A stretch of DNA of 64,000 nt, from assembly GCF_009547075.1 (NCBI RefSeq), contig NZ_WIPH01000014.1, positions 1-64,000 of the forward strand. Direction: 5' to 3'. Positions within the stretch are counted from its first letter, which is position 1; every line of letters begins with the position of its first letter. The translations under genes and the position numbers were made by a program. The notes below the pieces were generated by a model. The model saw only the letters and a program-made list of their open reading frames with translations, searched no databases and was not told the origin of the DNA. Shown one piece after another: positions 60,801 through 64,000 of the stretch. Source of the DNA: Gluconobacter aidae. Its GTDB lineage: Bacteria > Pseudomonadota > Alphaproteobacteria > Acetobacterales > Acetobacteraceae.

Positions 60801-60979
60801 GTACCTGCGTCGTGGGCGGTATGCTCTCCGCGACGCTGCTCGCCATTTACTTCGTACCGGTTTTTTTCGTGGTGGTGCTGCGCCTGTTCCGGGTCACGCG
60901 TGTTCGTGATCGCAAGGATCCGTATGCCCATCTGGATAACAAGGCGGCGCCTGTCGCCGAAGGGGAGCACGGCGCATGA
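57803..60979 (+). CDS. RND multidrug efflux pump, AcrB/MexB (HAE1) family
   Basis: The 1058-residue protein has 12 membrane helices with two large periplasmic loops. Landmarks are SRFFIDRPIFAWVIGLIIML at the start, VGLLVDDAIVVVENVERVM with the proton-relay Asp pair in helix 4, GGFLPDEDQG at the second half and GLSVKNAILIVEFAK with the conserved Lys in helix 10. Substrates of such pumps are drugs, dyes and solvents. Its stop overlaps the start of the outer-membrane gene by four bases. Confidence 0.95.
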   Translation: MSLSRFFIDRPIFAWVIGLIIMLVGAVAITRMPIAQYPSIAPPQIAISVMYPGASAETVNNTVVRPILQQMYGLDHLEYLSASSYASGQMEIDLTFEQGTNPDIAQVQVQNKLQLAQPRLPTEVTAQGLSVTKATKNFMMVLAFISEDGSMSGQDIADYVASNISDPLSRVSGVGDHTLFGSEYAMRVWLDPSKLYNFGLTVGDVQSAISAQNIQVSSGELGGLPAKKGIGFDATIIGPTRLSTPEQFKEILLKVQQDGSQVRLKDVARVELGAQSYALGSVYNNHPAAAMALKLAPGANQLKTEAAVRARLNELSRYFPQGLKLVYPLDTEPFITLSIHEVVQTLIEAIVLVFIVMLIFLQNFRATLIPTIAVPVVLLGTFGLMSILGYSINTLTMLAMVLAVGLLVDDAIVVVENVERVMTDKGLSPKEAARVSMDEISGALVGIVLVLTAVFLPMAAFGGSTGVIYRQFSITIVAAMWLSVLVAMVMTPALCASMLKPTHKGHEHGPAAWFNRTFDRLTNGYIGGVKWLIRVPVISMIGFALLTGLVAFLFMRVPGGFLPDEDQGIIFGQVTMRNGATQEQTAAVNRKITDYVLKTYGQYVESVFTMTGFSFAGQGQSAGAFFIRMKPWDQRPGSAHTTMTVSREIMMHFWMDPEAQIFAVNPPAVMELGNATGFDLELEDTGHLGHDALLAARNQILREAAQNPLLQAVRPLGMEDAPQFSLDINRERANALGLTNADINTTLEGALGSIYVNQFMRNDRVKQVYIQGEPWARMTPEDLNRWYVRNAIGTMVPFNAFATGHWVNGPQKVEDYNGLNSYEIQGQPAVGASSGQAMAEMEKLLAKLPRGIGYEWTGLSFEQLASSGSTAPLYALAVVVILFCLAALYESWAIPFAVLLVLPLGVLGAIAATLGRGLSNDVYFQVGLLTTVGLSVKNAILIVEFAKAFFESGESLEDSVLEAGRERLRPILMTSIAFVCGVFPLAIATGAGSAARVAIGTCVVGGMLSATLLAIYFVPVFFVVVLRLFRVTRVRDRKDPYAHLDNKAAPVAEGEHGA

Positions 60980-62433
60980 AGGCTCGTCTCGGACTGACTT
61001 CTGGATTTGCCGGACTGCTGATGCTTTCGGCCTGTAACATGGCGCCGGTTTACCACCGGCCCACGCAGGCCATCCAGAACAGCTACCCTGCGGATACGGC
61101 ATCAAGGAATACGCCCGCAGCTCAGGCCGCGTCCAATCTCGGGTGGGAGGATTTCTTCACCGACCCGCGACTGAAGGCGCTCGTGGCCCTGGCGCTGAAA
61201 AACAACCGTGACATCGCGGCGCAGCTTGACGCTGTGGGCGTGGCGCGCGGCCAGTATGAGATCCAGAATGCCTCTCTGTTTCCGATCATCTCGGCCGGCG
61301 GTCAGGGATTGTTCATGGCGCCATCCGATACGGCAGGTTTCTCCTTTGCGCCTGGCGTTGGCGAGCATATCGCGACCCTGCGTCTGTATCAGACGTCGAT
61401 CGGGTTCTCGTCTTACGAAATCGATCTCTGGGGCCGTATCCGCAACCTGACGCGTCAGCAGAAGGAAACGGTGCTGAACAACGTCGAGAACGCGCGGAAC
61501 GTGCTCATCACGACGGTCTCGCAGATTGGGACGACATACATTCAGTGGCTGGCTGACCGCGAGCAGCTTCGTGTGACGCGTGCCACGCTCGCGTCCGAGC
61601 GCGATACCCTGCGGCTGACCCAGCTTTCCTATGACAATGGCGAAATGGATGCGCTGACGCTGGCGCAGGTCAAGACACAGGTAGAGCAGGCTTCCGCCTA
61701 CGAGGCGCAATATACGCGCGCTCTGGCGGATGACGAACATGCGCTTCAGCTTCTCGTCGGCTCGCCGCTGCCTTCGACTCTGCCAGCACCGGCTCCTTTT
61801 GGGTCGCAGACCATGATCGCGGACCTGCCGGAGGGCCTGCCTTCAGACCTGCTGGAGCAGCGGCCGGACGTCCGCGCGGCAGAGCACACCCTGCTGGGAG
61901 CCAATGCAAATGTGGGGGCAGCGCGCGCGGCGTTTTTCCCCCGCTTTACGCTGACGGCTTCGGAAGGAACCAGTTCGCTTCAGTTCCGCAAGCTGTTCAC
62001 GCCGGGTGCTGAAACCTGGAGCATTTCCCCGTCCATCAGTGTTCCGCTGCTGACATGGGGACAGAGCGAAGGGAACCTGATGATGGCCAAGGCGCAGTCC
62101 CGTCAGAATGCGGCACAGTATGAAAAGACAGTGCAGAAGGCCTTCCGCGAGGTGTCTGATGCCCTGACGGCACGGGAGACCTATACGGCGCAGGACCGCC
62201 ACATGTCGCAACTGGTCGATCAGTCACAGAAGGCGTTCGATCTGGCCATGATGCGTTACCGTGCGGGGATCGACAGCTACCTGACGACCCTGACACAGCA
62301 GCGCACCCTCTTTCAGGCGCAGCAGAACGCGATCATGGTCAAGGCCGCACGGTTCCAGAATCTTGTGACATTGTATCGCGCGCTCGGAGGTGGCTGGAGC
62401 CGAAAGACCGTTTCCCCTAAGGTGCCCGCATAA
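60976..62433 (+). CDS. NodT-family outer-membrane efflux channel (OprM-like)
   Basis: The 485-residue protein overlaps the pump gene (ATGA). A lipoprotein signal ends at LMLSACNMAP (Cys about residue 19). The channel fold is two repeats of long helices and strands, with LGWEDFFTDPRLKALVALAL, SSYEIDLWGRIRNL, the LEQRPDVRAAEHTLLGANANVGAARAAFFP block and TLTQQRTLFQAQQ. It completes the tripartite pump. It may also serve other exporters in the cell that lack their own channel. Confidence 0.93.
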   Translation: MKARLGLTSGFAGLLMLSACNMAPVYHRPTQAIQNSYPADTASRNTPAAQAASNLGWEDFFTDPRLKALVALALKNNRDIAAQLDAVGVARGQYEIQNASLFPIISAGGQGLFMAPSDTAGFSFAPGVGEHIATLRLYQTSIGFSSYEIDLWGRIRNLTRQQKETVLNNVENARNVLITTVSQIGTTYIQWLADREQLRVTRATLASERDTLRLTQLSYDNGEMDALTLAQVKTQVEQASAYEAQYTRALADDEHALQLLVGSPLPSTLPAPAPFGSQTMIADLPEGLPSDLLEQRPDVRAAEHTLLGANANVGAARAAFFPRFTLTASEGTSSLQFRKLFTPGAETWSISPSISVPLLTWGQSEGNLMMAKAQSRQNAAQYEKTVQKAFREVSDALTARETYTAQDRHMSQLVDQSQKAFDLAMMRYRAGIDSYLTTLTQQRTLFQAQQNAIMVKAARFQNLVTLYRALGGGWSRKTVSPKVPA

Positions 62434-62454
62434 ACGCACTGACCGGAGAGCATC

Positions 62455-62808
62455 ATGCGCGGGTTGATTGTTCCAGTACTGACTGTCCTTGCCATATCGG
62501 GCGCGGCTTTCGGCACAGCCATGGCGCAGGATGCAGGTGGGGATGACGGCCCTAAGAAGCCGAGCATGCACGACCTGTATCACAACTCGTCGCTGCCCAA
62601 GAGCCATGCCGATTTCAGCCGTTACCGGTATCGCCCGCCTGGGGACAAGGTGATCGAGCAGCCGGACGCGTTCCGGCTGCTGTTCCAGACGAAGGACGGC
62701 CAGCCGGACGGCTATGCCGAACGCCGTGGAACATCGGTTTTTTATTATGATCGCTATGGCAAGCTGCAACAGATCCAGCCCCTGCCGGAAGATGCGACGA
62801 CCAACTGA
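62455..62808 (+). CDS. Secreted protein of unknown function, 117 residues
   Basis: The gene starts 21 bases after the channel gene, so it is likely the last of the RND operon. CCGGAGAG precedes ATG 62455. A signal peptide (LIVPVLTVLAISGAAFGTAMAQ) leads to an acidic and aromatic-rich mature part with HADFSRYRYRPPGDKVIEQ and RGTSVFYYDRYGKLQQIQ. No named family is recognised. Close linkage to the pump suggests a periplasmic accessory role, which is inferred. Confidence 0.65.
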   Translation: MRGLIVPVLTVLAISGAAFGTAMAQDAGGDDGPKKPSMHDLYHNSSLPKSHADFSRYRYRPPGDKVIEQPDAFRLLFQTKDGQPDGYAERRGTSVFYYDRYGKLQQIQPLPEDATTN

Positions 62809-62902
62809 TGCCTCGCTGCCGTGACCTGACGTCCGGCATGGGGAGTCCGGCCCAGGCGGCATGTCCGCCCGGGAGGTGGCTTTTTGCATCTGATGTCGTC
62901 AG

Positions 62903-63916
62903 GTGTGCGCCATGAGTCCTGCTTCGGTGCGGGATCTCCTGGAGCGGCGTCAGATCGCGCTGTATTTCCTTGCCGTACTTCTTGGCGGGGCGGCGTCTGC
63001 GCTGGTGACGGGAACCGCGTTCTGGGACGTGCTCATCAATCCCGCTCTGGGCCTGATGCTGTTCGTGACCTTCCTTCAGATCCCGCTTGCGGAACTGGGG
63101 CAGGCTGTCCGCAAGGTCCGGTTCCTCGCATCGCTTCTGGTCACGAATTTCGTGGCTGTCCCCGTTCTGGTGGCCCTGCTGCTTCCATGTGCGCCATCGG
63201 ACGAAATGATCCGGCTGGGCATCCTGATGGTTCTTCTCTGCCCCTGTATCGACTGGGTGGTGACGTTCGCCCAGATGGGGCGGGCAGATGCGGCACTCCT
63301 TCTGGCGTCCACGCCCGTCCTTCTGGCGGTGCAGATGGTGATGCTCCCGCTCTGGCTCCATCTCTTTCTGGGCGAGGGCGTGTCACGGCTGGTGCAGGCT
63401 GCTCCCTTCCTGCATGCGTTTTTGTGGCTGATCGTTATTCCGCTGTGTCTGGCGTGGCTCGTCCAGTTCGCGGCACAGCGAAGCCCGGCGGGCGCGCAGG
63501 TCGCTTCGGCGCTGGGCCTGCTGCCGGTTCCAGTGACGGCCGTCGTGCTGTTCGTCGTTATTGCGGCCATGCTCCCGCATCTCGGACACGAGACGGCTGT
63601 CGTGCTGCATGTCGTGCCGGTCTATGCGGCCTTCGCCCTGCTCGCGCCCTGGTTGGGCTGGGGAATTTCGAGACTGTCGGGGCTGGATGTGCCAGCCGGA
63701 CGGGCGCTTGCTTTCAGTGGAGCAACGCGCAACTCGCTTGTCGTCCTGCCGCTTGCGTTGGCCGTGCCCGGAGGCGCGCCCCTCCTGCCGGCCGTGATTG
63801 TCACCCAGACCCTGGTCGAACTGGCCGCGGAACTGCTGTTCATCCGGGCCATTCCATGGTTCGGACGGTTCGCCGTCAGTCCTGCTGGAGACGGCGGGGA
63901 AACGCAGCGGGATTGA
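62903..63916 (+). CDS. BASS/ACR3-type transporter (arsenic resistance protein-like)
   Basis: The 337-residue protein has ten membrane helices. GTG 62903 is followed by an ATG at 62912 that may be the real start. The bundle motifs NPALGLMLFVTFLQIPLAEL, LLCPCIDWVVTFAQMG (with the CPC/Cys motif seen in ACR3-like proteins) and SGATRNSLVVLPLALA are those of the bile acid:sodium symporter superfamily, closest in my reading to arsenite exporters. No ars genes are nearby, so substrate is uncertain. It overlaps by 41 bases the convergent frame at the right edge. Confidence 0.78.
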   Translation: MCAMSPASVRDLLERRQIALYFLAVLLGGAASALVTGTAFWDVLINPALGLMLFVTFLQIPLAELGQAVRKVRFLASLLVTNFVAVPVLVALLLPCAPSDEMIRLGILMVLLCPCIDWVVTFAQMGRADAALLLASTPVLLAVQMVMLPLWLHLFLGEGVSRLVQAAPFLHAFLWLIVIPLCLAWLVQFAAQRSPAGAQVASALGLLPVPVTAVVLFVVIAAMLPHLGHETAVVLHVVPVYAAFALLAPWLGWGISRLSGLDVPAGRALAFSGATRNSLVVLPLALAVPGGAPLLPAVIVTQTLVELAAELLFIRAIPWFGRFAVSPAGDGGETQRD

Positions 63917-64000
63917 AGGCCGCCAGCAGGATGCCCCCCAGCGCGATCACGACGGATGCGGGACACAGCACCGCGAAGCCCAGTGTGCTCAGAAGATGGC
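63876..64000 (-). CDS. C-terminal tail of a membrane protein (5' end outside window)
   Basis: An open minus-strand frame enters from the right edge and ends TGA at 63876, giving 40 residues. The sequence HLLSTLGFAVLCPASVVIAL continues into GGILLAAFNPAAFPRR, which is one membrane helix and a short polar tail. The composition and hydrophobicity fit a real membrane protein end, though the last 41 bases overlap the BASS gene in opposite sense. The family cannot be told from this piece. Confidence 0.5.
   Translation of the reverse strand, partial: HLLSTLGFAVLCPASVVIALGGILLAAFNPAAFPRRLQQD

Noticed and set aside
62856-62870. GGCGG/CCGCC hairpin before the BASS transporter as a riboswitch
   Set aside because: Only a 5-bp stem is visible and no conserved riboswitch core is recognised.
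1-64000. tRNA or rRNA genes
   Set aside because: I looked through the intergenic gaps for tRNA-like arms and CCA-type ends and saw none; no rRNA sequence is present.

Overview
The window reads as chromosomal DNA of an acetic acid bacterium (Acetobacteraceae, most likely Gluconobacter or a close relative). The reasons are the high G+C content and codon use, an alphaproteobacterial L36, osmoregulated periplasmic glucan genes opgG/opgH, an alphaproteobacterial flagellar block (fliL-fliM-DUF6468-motE), and a compact bio operon. The genus is an inference from general resemblance, not from a search.

Layout. The first ~200 bases hold the AT-rich C-terminal end of a gene that resembles mobile or defence P-loop ATPases. 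Then come a secreted retropepsin-like protease and xerC (minus strand), divergent priA, a small Cys-rich protein, rpmJ with a TPR lipoprotein-like or secreted protein, and an AaeB/AaeX/AaeA-like efflux operon (5.9-9.7 kb). A lower-GC cassette at 9.8-11.05 kb carries two YeeE/YedE-type sulfur transporter halves and an ArsR-family regulator whose two cysteines have the spacing of BigR/SqrR persulfide sensors. A perfect 32-bp palindrome lies just upstream of the regulator. Oligopeptidase B, a DUF2501 protein, opgG/opgH and the overlapping bioA-bioF-hydrolase-bioC-bioD operon follow (11-22.7 kb), then SelO and a LysR/SDR divergent pair.

The region 26.8-37.9 kb is the most unusual. It encodes a HlyB-type exporter with a degenerate C39 domain, its HlyD partner, a 13-repeat-scale SEL1 protein, a 984-residue protein with two glycosyltransferase domains, a protein with two ChW-like repeats, and a further GT4 glycosyltransferase. 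No RTX-type substrate is present in the window. This looks like a type I secretion locus coupled to glycosylation.

From 38.4 kb on the window returns to core genes: dps; pstCAB-phoU-phoB-phoR (no pstS); a secreted prolyl oligopeptidase; an asparagine permease; a SPOR-domain lytic transglycosylase divergent from fliL-fliM-DUF6468-motE and an 847-residue secreted protein of unknown function; and a TetR-controlled tripartite RND pump with a striking double operator. The right edge holds a BASS/ACR3-like transporter and the tail of a convergent membrane-protein gene.
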